A stretch of 64,000 nt of DNA from Sphingomonas sp. SRS2 (GTDB lineage Bacteria > Pseudomonadota > Alphaproteobacteria > Sphingomonadales > Sphingomonadaceae): assembly GCF_000971055.1 (NCBI RefSeq), contig NZ_LARW01000090.1, positions 34,529 through 98,528 on the forward strand, in the 5' to 3' direction. Positions 29,842-37,400 of this stretch are shown here, in pieces. Positions within the stretch are counted from its first letter, which is position 1. Every line of letters begins with the position of its first letter. The translations under genes were made by a program, and so were the position numbers. The notes beneath the pieces were generated by a model that saw only the letters and a program-made list of their open reading frames with translations, ran no database searches and was not told where the DNA came from.

Positions 29842-30606
29842 TCAGAACGGCACCGACTTCGATTTGCGGGTGAAGTTCATATAGCCAACATTGACGCCGA
29901 GCCGCCACCCGACGCCGAGCCGGATCGGGATCAGCACGACATCGCCACGCCGCAGATAGGTCGCGGTAAAACCGCCGACGATATAGGCAGTCCCTTCGAC
30001 CGCCGGAAAGCGACGGAAGATGTCGGCGCTGTCGTAGAGATTATAGACGAGCACGAAGCTCTTCGAGCCATTGGCGCCGAGATCGAAGCCGAGCGACGGG
30101 CCGGTCCAGTAGATCGGCTGCTGACCCTCGACCTTGTGGAACAGCGTACCCGAACCGTAGCGCACGCCGACGACGATCGCCCCGCCGGCTTCCCGGCCCG
30201 CGATATAGGCATTGGGCTGGCCCTGGTCCTTGAGGACCTTCTCGATGAGCTTGGCCAGGCCCTCGGCGCCCTTGCCGAACACGCCTTCCGCCGCGCTCAG
30301 CACATCATCCTGCGCATAGGTGCTGTTTGCCGAGGCGTCGGCCGCTTGCATCCGGGTCGAAGACGGGGGAGGCGGGGGCAGGGCGCCGCCGCCTTCAGAC
30401 GCGACCGCGTCCGCCGCGGCCTGAGTGCTTTGCGGGGCTTCTGCGGGCGGCGCGGAGACCTTGGTGCCATAATTGGCTTCGCTAGCGGGTACGGGGGCCA
30501 GATCGTTCGCCTGATTGGGATCGATCGTGCGCGCCTGCGCCTGAACGATGCCTGCGTTACCGAGCGCCATCAACGCCGTGAGGCACAGGACATAACCGAA
30601 CTTCAT
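29842..30606 (-). CDS. DUF1134 (EipA-like) cell-envelope protein
   Basis: The 254-residue exported protein has a signal peptide (FGYVLCLTALMALGNAGIVQA), a Pro/Ala-rich linker of about 75 residues and the DUF1134 domain: AEGVFGKGAEGLAKLIEKVL, YIAGREAGGAIVVGVRYGSG and GPSLGFDLGANGSKSFVLVY. The Brucella member EipA is periplasmic and needed for envelope integrity. ATG 30606 gives a proper signal peptide; the frame extends further to 30732 without support. This is the last chromosomal protein gene before the prophage. Confidence 0.88.
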   Translation of the reverse strand: MKFGYVLCLTALMALGNAGIVQAQARTIDPNQANDLAPVPASEANYGTKVSAPPAEAPQSTQAAADAVASEGGGALPPPPPSSTRMQAADASANSTYAQDDVLSAAEGVFGKGAEGLAKLIEKVLKDQGQPNAYIAGREAGGAIVVGVRYGSGTLFHKVEGQQPIYWTGPSLGFDLGANGSKSFVLVYNLYDSADIFRRFPAVEGTAYIVGGFTATYLRRGDVVLIPIRLGVGWRLGVNVGYMNFTRKSKSVPF

Positions 30607-30717
30607 CGCCACTCTCCGCAAAAGGCCTTGCCGCTGCTGTATAAAGCCTCTTTTCCCTGTCGCTGCAATGAACGCGAACATGAATAATGCTGGAGGAATT
30701 TTGATTAGGGAAGGCGG

Positions 30718-30746
30718 TTGATCGGACCGCACTCGCTCGCTATAGC
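30718..30746 (+). promoter_or_regulatory. Promoter of the split tRNA-Ser gene
   Basis: TTGATC (30718-30723) and TATAGC (30741-30746) are separated by exactly 17 bases, and the tRNA 5' end lies 18 bases after the -10 box. This places the natural tRNA promoter on the chromosomal side of the insertion. Confidence 0.65.
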
Positions 30747-30763
30747 CCGGCCTCTGCCTTCCC

Positions 30764-30802
30764 GGAGACGTGGGTGAGTGGCTGAAACCAGCGGTTTGCT
30801 AA
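30764..30802 (+). tRNA. 5' half of tRNA-Ser(GCU), interrupted in the anticodon loop
   Basis: The 39 bases read as acceptor strand GGAGACG, TG, D-stem GGT, D-loop with GAGTGGCTGAA, D-stem ACC, base 26, anticodon stem GCGGT and loop TTGCTAA with anticodon GCT. After the loop the sequence should return with ACCGC, but it reads GACGATTTTG and no variable arm or TTCGAATC T-loop follows. The gene is therefore cut at the 3' side of the anticodon loop, where the prophage begins. The 3' half is expected at the other prophage end, outside the window. Confidence 0.8.
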
Positions 30803-30857
30803 GACGATTTTGTTCTTTTTGTGCATAGCTGGAACATCCCATAAAACCGCCATTTGC

Positions 30858-31934
30858 TCAAGCTTTTTCATCGCCAAACCTCTGGTCGTGTGCCCAATCC
30901 TGTGCCACCCCTCGGATTGCCGCCTGACGCTCGTCTGGCGTGAGATGGTCAAGATAGCGCTCGGTCGTCTTGATGCTCGAGTGGCCTAGCTCCTGCTGTA
31001 GATCATAGATGCTTCCGCGACGGTCGCGAAGATAGCGAACGGCGAAAAGGTGCCGCAAATCGTGGAAGCGGAAGCGCTGAAAGTCGCGCCCTTCCTGTGT
31101 CGCTTTCTGTGCCACTCGAGATAGCTTTGCGAAAAATTCGCTATGCACCTCGACGTAGCGCTGACCGTCGCCGCGCCAGAACACCCAACGCTTCTTGAAA
31201 TGGCGGGGCTGGCGATCGATGATCTCGAGCGCCCTCTTCGTCAGCGTGACCTGGCGGACCCTATCTGTCTTTGTCGCCTCGAGCGTCGCCACCATTCGGC
31301 TACGGTCGATCCGGTCATGCTCGAGGCTGGCGATTTCTTCCTCGCGCATGCCAGTCTCGAGCGCCAGTTCGGCCATGTCCATGAATCGACCGGGAAGAGC
31401 GAACACCTGCTCGAGGCTTTCGTCTCGAGGCAGGATGATGCGCGTCTTGCGCTCCTTGAACCTCGAGCGGTCGATCATCTTCGCCGGGTTCTCTTCAATC
31501 CACTCCATATCAACGGCATGGGCAAGCACGCTCGAGATGGCGGTCATGTCGCGGCGGATCGTGGCATTGGTAGCGCCGTGACGCTGGCGGTCAGCAACAA
31601 TGCTCTTCAGCAGCCGCACGTCGATCTTCTGCACATCCTTATCGTCGAGATGCGCTCGTAGCTGGCCAATGCTGGTAAGGTAGCGGTCGAACGTGCTGGC
31701 CTTGATGCCGATGGCGTTGTAGCCCTTCGCACTCCACGAAACGACGGCAGCCGGCCAGGTGATGGCTTCGCTGGCTCCGTAGAACACCCGGTCCTGTACG
31801 CCGTCCTTCGCAGCCTTCAGCCGCCTCTCAGCCGTTGCGAGAGAACGAGTTCGTAGGCTTTCGCGATATTCGATCCCTTTGATCTTGAAACGCGCCCAAT
31901 AAATGCCGTTTCTCTGATAGAGGCCTTTAGGCAT
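30858..31934 (-). CDS. int: Tyrosine-family site-specific integrase
   Basis: The 358-residue phage integrase carries the complete catalytic set: R197 (GMREEEIASL), K222, H291 and R294 (FHDLRHLFAVR), H318 (LGHSSIKTTERYLD) and nucleophile Y327. A short N-terminal arm-binding domain (LYQRNGIYWARFKIKGIEYR) and a core-binding SAM-like region precede it. The stop lies 55 bases from the interrupted tRNA, as expected for the attachment site. The N-terminus overlaps the excisionase-like gene by 118 bases. Confidence 0.95.
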   Translation of the reverse strand: MPKGLYQRNGIYWARFKIKGIEYRESLRTRSLATAERRLKAAKDGVQDRVFYGASEAITWPAAVVSWSAKGYNAIGIKASTFDRYLTSIGQLRAHLDDKDVQKIDVRLLKSIVADRQRHGATNATIRRDMTAISSVLAHAVDMEWIEENPAKMIDRSRFKERKTRIILPRDESLEQVFALPGRFMDMAELALETGMREEEIASLEHDRIDRSRMVATLEATKTDRVRQVTLTKRALEIIDRQPRHFKKRWVFWRGDGQRYVEVHSEFFAKLSRVAQKATQEGRDFQRFRFHDLRHLFAVRYLRDRRGSIYDLQQELGHSSIKTTERYLDHLTPDERQAAIRGVAQDWAHDQRFGDEKA

Positions 31935-32098
31935 GGCTTGCTCCCTAGCCCGCGAAGGGCTGCGATGTCATAGGTCCAGCGTCCGAACGATTTTCGCGCG
32001 CCGGGTATAAGGCCTGCCGCCGCCTTCTCCTGCAAGGTGCGGATCGGCAAGCCCGTGATGAGCGATCCCTGGCTCGAGCCGCAGCGCTCCGGTTCCAC
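31817..32098 (-). CDS. Excisionase-like / MerR-type HTH protein
   Basis: The 93-residue frame begins with GTG 32098, preceded by GGGAGGGTAAGGGG, five bases after the upstream gene. TGLPIRTLQEKAAAGLIPGA followed by RKSFGRWTYDIAALRGL has the form of a helix-turn-helix with a wing, as in HTH_17/Xis proteins. Its position directly upstream of int supports a directionality factor. The C-terminal 39 residues overlap the integrase start in another frame, and that part may not be conserved. Confidence 0.55.
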   Translation of the reverse strand: MEPERCGSSQGSLITGLPIRTLQEKAAAGLIPGARKSFGRWTYDIAALRGLGSKPCLKASIRETAFIGRVSRSKGSNIAKAYELVLSQRLRGG

Positions 32099-32103
32099 GC
32101 CCC

Positions 32104-32433
32104 TTACCCTCCCTGATCAGCGAGGAAGGGGTTTGCCAGATGCTCGATGGCGGTGGCGATCTCTTCGGCGGCGGCTTCATAGCCGTGCCCGTATTGCGAC
32201 AGGCCGCCATATACTGACCTCTGAAACTCGTCGGCCTTATGATCCCTAGCCACCTCAGCACATGCGGCGGTGACGATCGGGATAATGGCTTGGGCGAGCA
32301 TCTCAGCAATCACGCGCTCCCGATGATAGTCAAAGTCCTGCATCGTCGCGTCTCGGATCTTTCGCTTTCGCGCCATCCGGTATATCTCGGCCCGGTCTAG
32401 TCGACCGACAGCCTCCTCCACCATCTCCACCAT
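32104..32433 (-). CDS. Unknown phage protein
   Basis: The 109-residue frame starts at ATG 32433, next to the stop of the zinc-motif gene. It is mostly helical (RERVIAEMLAQAIIPIVTAA, YEAAAEEIATAIEHLANPF) with a basic patch MARKRKIRDA. A GTG at 32442 is an alternative start. No family is recognised. Confidence 0.65.
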   Translation of the reverse strand: MVEMVEEAVGRLDRAEIYRMARKRKIRDATMQDFDYHRERVIAEMLAQAIIPIVTAACAEVARDHKADEFQRSVYGGLSQYGHGYEAAAEEIATAIEHLANPFLADQGG

Positions 32434-32434
32434 C

Positions 32435-32602
32435 TCAACCACGGCTCTGGCTCCCCGTCTCGGTGAAGGAGCGAGACCTCCCTTGGCCGTACAATGCCGG
32501 GCCATGTTGAACAGAGACGCCGGACCCGCCGCAGGGCCAGCATCGCCAGAGATTGGGGTACACGCCGACATTGCCAGCGCCTCGGCAGACACGGCAGATC
32601 AT
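32435..32602 (-). CDS. Small DnaJ-type zinc-finger protein
   Basis: The 55-residue protein contains CRVCRGAGNV and CWPCGGSGV, two CxxCxGxG elements like those of the DnaJ zinc finger, so it should bind one zinc. Starting at ATG 32602 it overlaps the preceding gene by 4 bases. There is no J-domain. The role is unknown; RNA, DNA or protein binding are all possible. Confidence 0.65.
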   Translation of the reverse strand: MICRVCRGAGNVGVYPNLWRCWPCGGSGVSVQHGPALYGQGRSRSFTETGSQSRG

Positions 32603-32853
32603 TTCCCCACCTCCTCGATCAGCACGGCGCGGACTGCTAGGCCTTTCGCTGGCAAAAACAGGCGGCCAACATGACCGCATTCACGCACCCCACTGACCAA
32701 CCCTTTGTTCACCAAGGCCCGCGCGGAATGGCCCGCAAATCGCTCAGCGGCGTATGTCCAGTAACCGGGCTCATCTGTTGGGCGGAGTGAAGCCAGCAGC
32801 GATTTCTGCCCAGGCGTCAGCGACGCAGCCAGCTTGTGCGGGTCGGTGTTCAT
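32599..32853 (-). CDS. Unknown phage protein with winged-helix-like sequence
   Basis: The 84-residue protein begins MNTDPHKLAASLTPGQKSLL. The pattern of a helix (SLTPGQKSLLASL), ARALVNKGLV and a C-terminal strand pair resembles small winged-helix proteins, but no family can be named. The ATG at 32853 overlaps the stop of the preceding membrane peptide gene (ATGA). Confidence 0.65.
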   Translation of the reverse strand: MNTDPHKLAASLTPGQKSLLASLRPTDEPGYWTYAAERFAGHSARALVNKGLVSGVRECGHVGRLFLPAKGLAVRAVLIEEVGK

Positions 32854-32954
32854 CGCGTCCTCCACATCTTGCGGATCAGCCACGCCCAAGCAGCCCACCA
32901 TGCCGCGATGATGGGCGCGAAGAAAATGGCGGCGGCTATCTCGCTCCCAGCCAT
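32850..32954 (-). CDS. 34-residue single-pass membrane peptide
   Basis: A short frame starts at ATG 32954, overlapping the upstream stop by one base, and ends overlapping the next start. The product is almost entirely one membrane helix (EIAAAIFFAPIIAAWWAAWA) followed by a basic tail (WLIRKMWRTR). The perfect fit in the gene string supports it despite the size. It could be a lysogenic-conversion or exclusion peptide; this is speculation. Confidence 0.55.
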   Translation of the reverse strand: MAGSEIAAAIFFAPIIAAWWAAWAWLIRKMWRTR

Positions 32955-33307
32955 CACCGCGCCCCGCTCTCAAGGGGTGGAAGCTCTGGAAACAAAGCAG
33001 GGCACCACAGTTCGTAATCGCTGATCGACCAGCCCTGCTCACAGTCGGGATGCAAATCCCCGGTTTCGTCGTCGAGCCAGATCAGGTGACGCTCCCACCA
33101 TGTGTCGCCATTGGTATGGCGGACACGAATGGCTGCGATAAAGATGTCATCGACAGGCGCGCTCTCAATCGGCCTCCACCCATCGCGATCGGCAAGCAGG
33201 GCGAGGATGGACTTAATGAAAATTTCGCGGTCATAGTGTCGGCACGGCATGACGTGATATTCGTCGAATAGCTCAATCAGCGCCTCCCTGGTCACATCAG
33301 TCTGCAT
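32954..33307 (-). CDS. DUF551-like phage protein
   Basis: The 117-residue protein contains the GWRPIESAPVDDIFIAAIRV segment and a following Trp-rich region (TWWERHLIWLDDETGDLHP, DYELWCP), the pattern of DUF551 proteins that are frequent in phage early operons. Function is unknown. ATG 33307 follows the overlap with the preceding gene. Confidence 0.7.
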   Translation of the reverse strand: MQTDVTREALIELFDEYHVMPCRHYDREIFIKSILALLADRDGWRPIESAPVDDIFIAAIRVRHTNGDTWWERHLIWLDDETGDLHPDCEQGWSISDYELWCPALFPELPPLESGAR

Positions 33308-33917
33308 CGGGGGGTCCTTTGATTGCATTAATGGCGGAACGGGCGCGCTTACCTGCGGCCAATAACCGATCGCACTCCTCCGGATCGTTGATATGTTCAG
33401 CAATCGCACGGGCCCATACGCCGTCGCCGGCGACCATCTCTTGCAGCGCCTCCGCAGCTTGTGAGAGGATAGGTTTTAGGCCTTCCAGCTTGTAGGCAGC
33501 ATCCTGCCCGGCCCTCAGATTACGCTGGCATTCGCCAAGCCAGTGATCCCGATCCTGCTCAACCTCGGCCAGCTTCGTTGCGGTGGAGGCGAGGGCTTTG
33601 AGCACCAACGAGACGTTTTCGCCGAAGCCAGCCCAGTTCTCGATCTCGTCAAGCAGGCGGCCGGAATCCCCCCATGCGCGCAACTCGCTTACAGCCGATG
33701 CGAGCGCTTCGGGATTAACCGACTTGATGTTGGCCGGGCTCTGCAACTCGTGCTCGAATCTCGCGAAGGCTTCCACAGCCGGATGCGCGTCGTCTTCGCC
33801 GGCCCTGATCTGTACGGGAACAGTTGCGAGGCCGAATTGCTCTGCGACCAGATCAGCAGCAGCATCTCGCGCCTTCTGCGACACCTTCAACGGCGGGAGC
33901 GCCTGGGGGTCAGTCAT
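33297..33917 (-). CDS. Unknown phage protein with coiled coil
   Basis: The 206-residue protein has an N-terminal part typical of phage proteins with a conserved ARDAAADLVAEQFG start, a central region with predicted coiled coil (STATKLAEVEQDRDHWLGEC) and a helical C-terminus. No enzyme motif is visible. It overlaps the small gene upstream and the DUF551-like gene downstream. Confidence 0.7.
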   Translation of the reverse strand: MTDPQALPPLKVSQKARDAAADLVAEQFGLATVPVQIRAGEDDAHPAVEAFARFEHELQSPANIKSVNPEALASAVSELRAWGDSGRLLDEIENWAGFGENVSLVLKALASTATKLAEVEQDRDHWLGECQRNLRAGQDAAYKLEGLKPILSQAAEALQEMVAGDGVWARAIAEHINDPEECDRLLAAGKRARSAINAIKGPPDAD

Positions 33918-34065
33918 AGAAAAACCAGTCCGATTTGCCGCAGCCGGATCGGCAGCAATGCGTTTTCACATAGCGCGGCGTTTTGTAGCGCCCCACTGGC
34001 GGCAGATTGATCGTTTGGAAGGCCCGCCACTTGTGCAGCCCGATCAGGCAGAGCAGCTTACCCAC
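33910..34065 (-). CDS. 51-residue Cys-rich phage peptide (DUF1660-like)
   Basis: The frame starts with GTG 34065, which overlaps the end of the upstream gene, and ends inside the next start. The product begins GKLLCLIGLHKW, like DUF1660 prophage proteins (LLC-LxGHKW), and has further cysteines in HCCRSGCGKSDW, so a small zinc site is likely. It is too short for usual gene finders. Confidence 0.55.
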   Translation of the reverse strand: MGKLLCLIGLHKWRAFQTINLPPVGRYKTPRYVKTHCCRSGCGKSDWFFYD

Positions 34066-35041
34066 GGTCTGCACCCCCAATCTCAGGGCGCGTTTTCGCG
34101 AGTGCGGCTAGGATACGATCTGCGCGCTCATAAGCCATCGCTCGGAATGCGGGCAGGATCGTGTCGCTATCCCACGGCACAGGGTAGGATTTCCGTCCGA
34201 ACCAATAAGTTGACGGTGCGAACTTATATATCATTTCCGCGAGCATCTCGCGTTGATCCACCTCCGCATCCGACGCGGCATTGCTGGCTGGCTGCGCGTC
34301 AGATGCGTACCGCTCTATCCACTCCCGCGCCCGCTCCTCTAGCTCGACAGGCTCCGGGCGCTCGGTGGTGGGGCCCATCTCATGCGACCACAGGACATGC
34401 GAATAGGGTACGTCGTCCCGGCTGCTGTCGATCTTATGGCCGTCAACGACCCGCTCACGGCTAAGCATGAGCCCCTTCACCTTATGCAATGTAGGCTGGC
34501 CCGGTCGGATGACGTGATAGCCGCCGTAAATCGGCGCGTCCGGGTCTAGTGTGCGAAGCTGGGCGATCAGGTTGCCAACCGTTTTCGCGTAACCCCATTC
34601 CGGCGTACAATCCTCCACCCCGCCAACCGCCGTGCTTGGCGATGCGCTTCGGAGGGTGGGCCATTGATGCTCCGTTACGAAGTTGGGCGTCGTCGCCAGC
34701 GCCCGGCCAAAATAATCCTCCGCAACGGTGATAGCGTCACGTTCGCGGGCGAACCGCAGGGCCTCGATACTATCCTCGGTCCATTGCCCGCGTGACTTGA
34801 GCCAGAGCGGCGTTCCGTCGCCGCCCACCGCTTCGATTAGCCAGCCAGATTCTTCCCCGCGGACCGCCGCGCGTAGGGTGGCGATTGCTGTCCGCAAAGC
34901 GCGATGGTTACGCTGGTAATGCTGCGCCTTGGGCTGGTCACCTGTATAGGCAGGCATGTCTTTTTGCCAATTCGTAAGAACGGCGATGGCTTCGTTAACC
35001 GCCTCCATCCCAGAGACGGCGGGGGTTGGGTCTACGGTCAT
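34058..35041 (-). CDS. Unknown phage protein, 327 residues
   Basis: The largest unknown of the leftward operon. The N-terminal third is helical, the middle contains WGYAKTVGNLIAQLRTLDPD and PIYGGYHVIRPGQPTLHKVK, and the C-terminal part includes a helical MLAEMIYKFAPSTYWFGRKS. No catalytic motif is recognised. It seems to be built from segments found separately in other phage early proteins (inference from the sharp changes in character). Confidence 0.7.
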   Translation of the reverse strand: MTVDPTPAVSGMEAVNEAIAVLTNWQKDMPAYTGDQPKAQHYQRNHRALRTAIATLRAAVRGEESGWLIEAVGGDGTPLWLKSRGQWTEDSIEALRFARERDAITVAEDYFGRALATTPNFVTEHQWPTLRSASPSTAVGGVEDCTPEWGYAKTVGNLIAQLRTLDPDAPIYGGYHVIRPGQPTLHKVKGLMLSRERVVDGHKIDSSRDDVPYSHVLWSHEMGPTTERPEPVELEERAREWIERYASDAQPASNAASDAEVDQREMLAEMIYKFAPSTYWFGRKSYPVPWDSDTILPAFRAMAYERADRILAALAKTRPEIGGADRG

Positions 35042-35340
35042 GCGGGGTCCTTTCGGATTGCTGCGGCGATTTCCCTTCCATAGAGAAACCAGTCAGGCTC
35101 ATGGCCGTGGTTGACCGCGAGATCGCTTCGACAGTCGCGCTCAGCTATAAGTGCCGCCCGTTCCCGCTCTTCCGCCCTTGCCGTGGCGGCGTGTTGGGCG
35201 AGTAGCTGGAGCGCGTCTTGAACCGCGCGATCCTGCGCGCCGGTCAAACGATAATCGGTCGCATCGTCCCAATCGCGGTAGCCAAGGATCTTTGCAGCCA
35301 TCTCCCGATCCGCCTCGGTCGGCGTTAGCTTGGGGGTCAT
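35038..35340 (-). CDS. Unknown phage protein
   Basis: The 100-residue protein begins MTPKLTPTEADREMAAKILG and contains QLLAQHAATARAEERERAAL, a mixed-charge helix common in small phage proteins of this type. ATG 35340 is used; the extra residues to 35361 overlap another gene. No function is recognised. Confidence 0.7.
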   Translation of the reverse strand: MTPKLTPTEADREMAAKILGYRDWDDATDYRLTGAQDRAVQDALQLLAQHAATARAEERERAALIAERDCRSDLAVNHGHEPDWFLYGREIAAAIRKDPA

Positions 35341-35453
35341 TGGCCCGGCTCCTGGGCACATCCGCTATCGCGGACCGCGCTTTCGTGAACGGAGCCAGAC
35401 AGGCTGTCTCCGCCCTGCCGGGCTTCAATCGCTTGTGCGGCTCCGTTCGACAT
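35337..35453 (-). CDS. 38-residue polar peptide, possible gene
   Basis: An ATG at 35453 overlaps the SPFH stop by one base, and the stop overlaps the next start by four. The product (MSNGAAQAIEARQGGDSLSG and onward) is polar and without recognisable features. It is supported only by the perfect overlap pattern. Confidence 0.4.
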   Translation of the reverse strand: MSNGAAQAIEARQGGDSLSGSVHESAVRDSGCAQEPGQ

Positions 35454-36259
35454 TACTTCGCGACCTTGCCGATGAACGGCACCGACGATCCGGGCACCAT
35501 CGTTGTTGGCAGGACGCCGTTCCACTTTTCGACGGCGCGCAACTCGACGATCTGAGGGCTATTCTGGATAGCCTCCTGCTCGATCTTCAGAGCTTCAGCC
35601 TTACCCTTCGCGGCTTCAACGCCGGCCTTTGCGCGGGCGGTCGCCGTCTTTACGTTCGCTTCGGCGGCAAGGGCTTCCTGCTCATTGGCGACGCGGGCGT
35701 TGATCTGGTTCTGGATCGTGATCGGAAGCCGGATGCGGCTAGCCCACGTCATTGACTCGATCTGGATGCCGTACTTGCCCAGCTTGTTCCGAACGCGGGT
35801 CGCGGCCCGGTCGAGCAACGCACCCTTTTCGGCACCATAGATCTGATCGACCGTCAGGACGCCGGATTCCTTGCTGATCGCGTCTTTCACCTCGTTATAC
35901 ACGGCACCGAGAATGATGCTGTCCATTTCGACGCGGTATTGCTGGAATAGCTTGGGCGCGAGTGCCGGGTTTGCCTGATATGAGATCGCAATATCGGCGT
36001 CGATCGACAGACCGTTCTTGTCCTGAAACGGCACCTTCTGATAGGTGTACGGCTGAGCGTAGACTTTGTATTCGTAGATCGACGTACCCGGCGGGGTGAA
36101 ATACCAACCCACGGAAAGCGGCTGCGGATCGACGCCCGAACCGCTCCCGACATTCTGGACCTTCACGCCGACATGACCCGAGGTCACGCGCTCGAAACTA
36201 CAGCTTGATATGCTCAGCAGCATGATGACGGCAACGCCGCCTCCGACGACTTTCAACAA
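35453..36259 (-). CDS. SPFH/band-7 (prohibitin-like) phage lipoprotein
   Basis: The 268-residue protein begins at TTG 36259, chosen because AAGGAG lies 7 bases upstream. An N-terminal hydrophobic stretch ends in LLSISSC, a lipobox-like sequence. The SPFH domain follows (VTSGHVGVKVQNVG, IYEYKVYAQPYTYQKVPFQD, YNEVKDAISKESGVLTVDQI) and then a charged coiled coil with Ala/Glu repeats (KTATARAKAGVEAAKGKAEA). This resembles HflK/HflC and prohibitins, which control the membrane protease FtsH. A phage copy could influence FtsH and so the lysis-lysogeny decision; this is inference. Confidence 0.85.
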   Translation of the reverse strand: MLKVVGGGVAVIMLLSISSCSFERVTSGHVGVKVQNVGSGSGVDPQPLSVGWYFTPPGTSIYEYKVYAQPYTYQKVPFQDKNGLSIDADIAISYQANPALAPKLFQQYRVEMDSIILGAVYNEVKDAISKESGVLTVDQIYGAEKGALLDRAATRVRNKLGKYGIQIESMTWASRIRLPITIQNQINARVANEQEALAAEANVKTATARAKAGVEAAKGKAEALKIEQEAIQNSPQIVELRAVEKWNGVLPTTMVPGSSVPFIGKVAK

Positions 36260-36260
36260 A

Positions 36261-36452
36261 TTACTTCTCCTTGGAAATGCGGAACAGGAAGGATGCGCCC
36301 CACGCGAGCCAAGCCAGCCCGAGACACGCACCGGCCAACAGGGCGACGCTTTGATGTGCATTGATGAGGGTCGGGATTACGAAGACCCCGAGCGCGCCAG
36401 TCGCAACAATCGCGACCCCCTCGTGGAATGCGCGGCGTTCCTTGGTCGTCAT
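36261..36452 (-). CDS. Small two-helix membrane protein
   Basis: The 63-residue protein begins MTTKERRAFHEGVAIVATGA and has two membrane helices (GVAIVATGALGVFVIPTLI and LLAGACLGLAWLAWGASFLF) with basic flanks. It stops one base before the SPFH start, and the SPFH ribosome site lies within its last codons. A partner of the SPFH protein in the membrane is possible. Confidence 0.65.
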   Translation of the reverse strand: MTTKERRAFHEGVAIVATGALGVFVIPTLINAHQSVALLAGACLGLAWLAWGASFLFRISKEK

Positions 36453-36544
36453 GCGATGTTCCTTGCGATAGCGATTGAAGCCGAATGGGCGAGACGGCGA
36501 AGCTGGCTCGATGCGAAGCACGAAAGCGCGGGCCCGCAGGGCAT
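36449..36544 (-). CDS. 31-residue peptide, doubtful
   Basis: A frame from ATG 36544 has AAGGG 7 bases upstream and ends overlapping the next ATG (ATGA). The product is short and slightly hydrophobic. It may only serve to couple translation, or it may be chance. Confidence 0.3.
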   Translation of the reverse strand: MPCGPALSCFASSQLRRLAHSASIAIARNIA

Positions 36545-36582
36545 CGTCGCACCCTTGTTCCCCACCCCGACACAGCAGGGGG

Positions 36583-36846
36583 TCATAGGAGCCTCGCCAC
36601 GACAGCGGACGGGTCCAGGTGTGCATCGCCTTCATATGCGGTGCAGCGCGGTCCATTCGGGCCATCCTGACGCCATTCGCGTGGGTAAGCAGGATCATCG
36701 ACCGAAACGGCCATCGTCATTGCCGCGATCTCGCAACTGTCGCCTTCACCCTCACGGAAAGCACGATCGCGCTCGCAAACGCCGCACCAGCGGTTCATGA
36801 AATCACGGCCTTCCGAGCCGTTCGATGGACGGTATAGTGCGCTCAC
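36583..36846 (-). CDS. Unknown phage protein with Cys motif
   Basis: The 87-residue protein contains RWCGVCERDRAF and later CEIAAMTMAVSVDDPAYPRE and RCTAYEGDAH, so four cysteines could form a zinc site. The segment DPAYPREW is frequent in phage proteins of this sort. It overlaps the preceding gene by 4 bases. Confidence 0.7.
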   Translation of the reverse strand: MSALYRPSNGSEGRDFMNRWCGVCERDRAFREGEGDSCEIAAMTMAVSVDDPAYPREWRQDGPNGPRCTAYEGDAHLDPSAVVARLL

Positions 36847-37148
36847 CTTCCCGCCTCCCCTTGGTGAGAGGTGAGGGCGAGTTCACGGCCTCGTTTTAGG
36901 GCCTTGAGCATCCAAGATTGGACGATCACGCCGCCCACCATCGGGCTCTCATCGACCAGCCTGTTAACCTCCGCGATGTCCGGATCGACAGGCTCGGGCA
37001 GCAGCGCGACAATGGCGCGGGCTTCGTCGCCTTGCGCAGTGTTAATCGCGTGCCAATCGCCGGGATCAGCCCACTTCGCGCGCTCAGCAGCGATGCCCCG
37101 CACAAGCGACACCATCCGCTCCACAACATCTTCGCTTATCTCAACCAT
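36843..37148 (-). CDS. Unknown phage protein
   Basis: The 101-residue protein is helical and acidic (MVEISEDVVERMVSLVRGIA). It resembles small phage proteins that share an ERAKW-like core, but no family can be named. It overlaps both neighbours. Confidence 0.65.
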   Translation of the reverse strand: MVEISEDVVERMVSLVRGIAAERAKWADPGDWHAINTAQGDEARAIVALLPEPVDPDIAEVNRLVDESPMVGGVIVQSWMLKALKRGRELALTSHQGEAGR

Positions 37149-37363
37149 GAGCTTTTCCCTTGGGGGTGGCGCGGGCGAGCGAGGAAATATGCATACGCCG
37201 GGGCGCTATCATCCGAGTGCATGGCGTTGGCCATCAACCCCGCCAAAGCCTGCCCAGCGAACCAATCGCGCAGGCTCATGCCCGGATCATAAGTCTGGTT
37301 CCACGTGCCATCCTGCGTTTCATGCTGCTCGGATGGAAACGCGCTTGGGTTCTCAGCGCTCAT
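37136..37363 (-). CDS. Unknown phage protein (GMSLRDWFAGQAL type)
   Basis: The 75-residue protein has the core DPGMSLRDWFAGQALAGLMA, a motif that recurs in small early proteins of many temperate phages. Its function is unknown. ATG 37363 (MSAENPSAFP) is favoured over 37378. Confidence 0.75.
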   Translation of the reverse strand: MSAENPSAFPSEQHETQDGTWNQTYDPGMSLRDWFAGQALAGLMANAMHSDDSAPAYAYFLARPRHPQGKSSWLR

Positions 37364-37400
37364 CGGATAGCCCTCCACGCTGCTGCGGTTGGTTTCTGGC

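Noticed and set aside
30803..30857. tRNA 3' half on the phage side of the junction
   Set aside because: No T-arm (TTCGAATC) or sequence complementary to the acceptor strand GGAGACG is found in this stretch.
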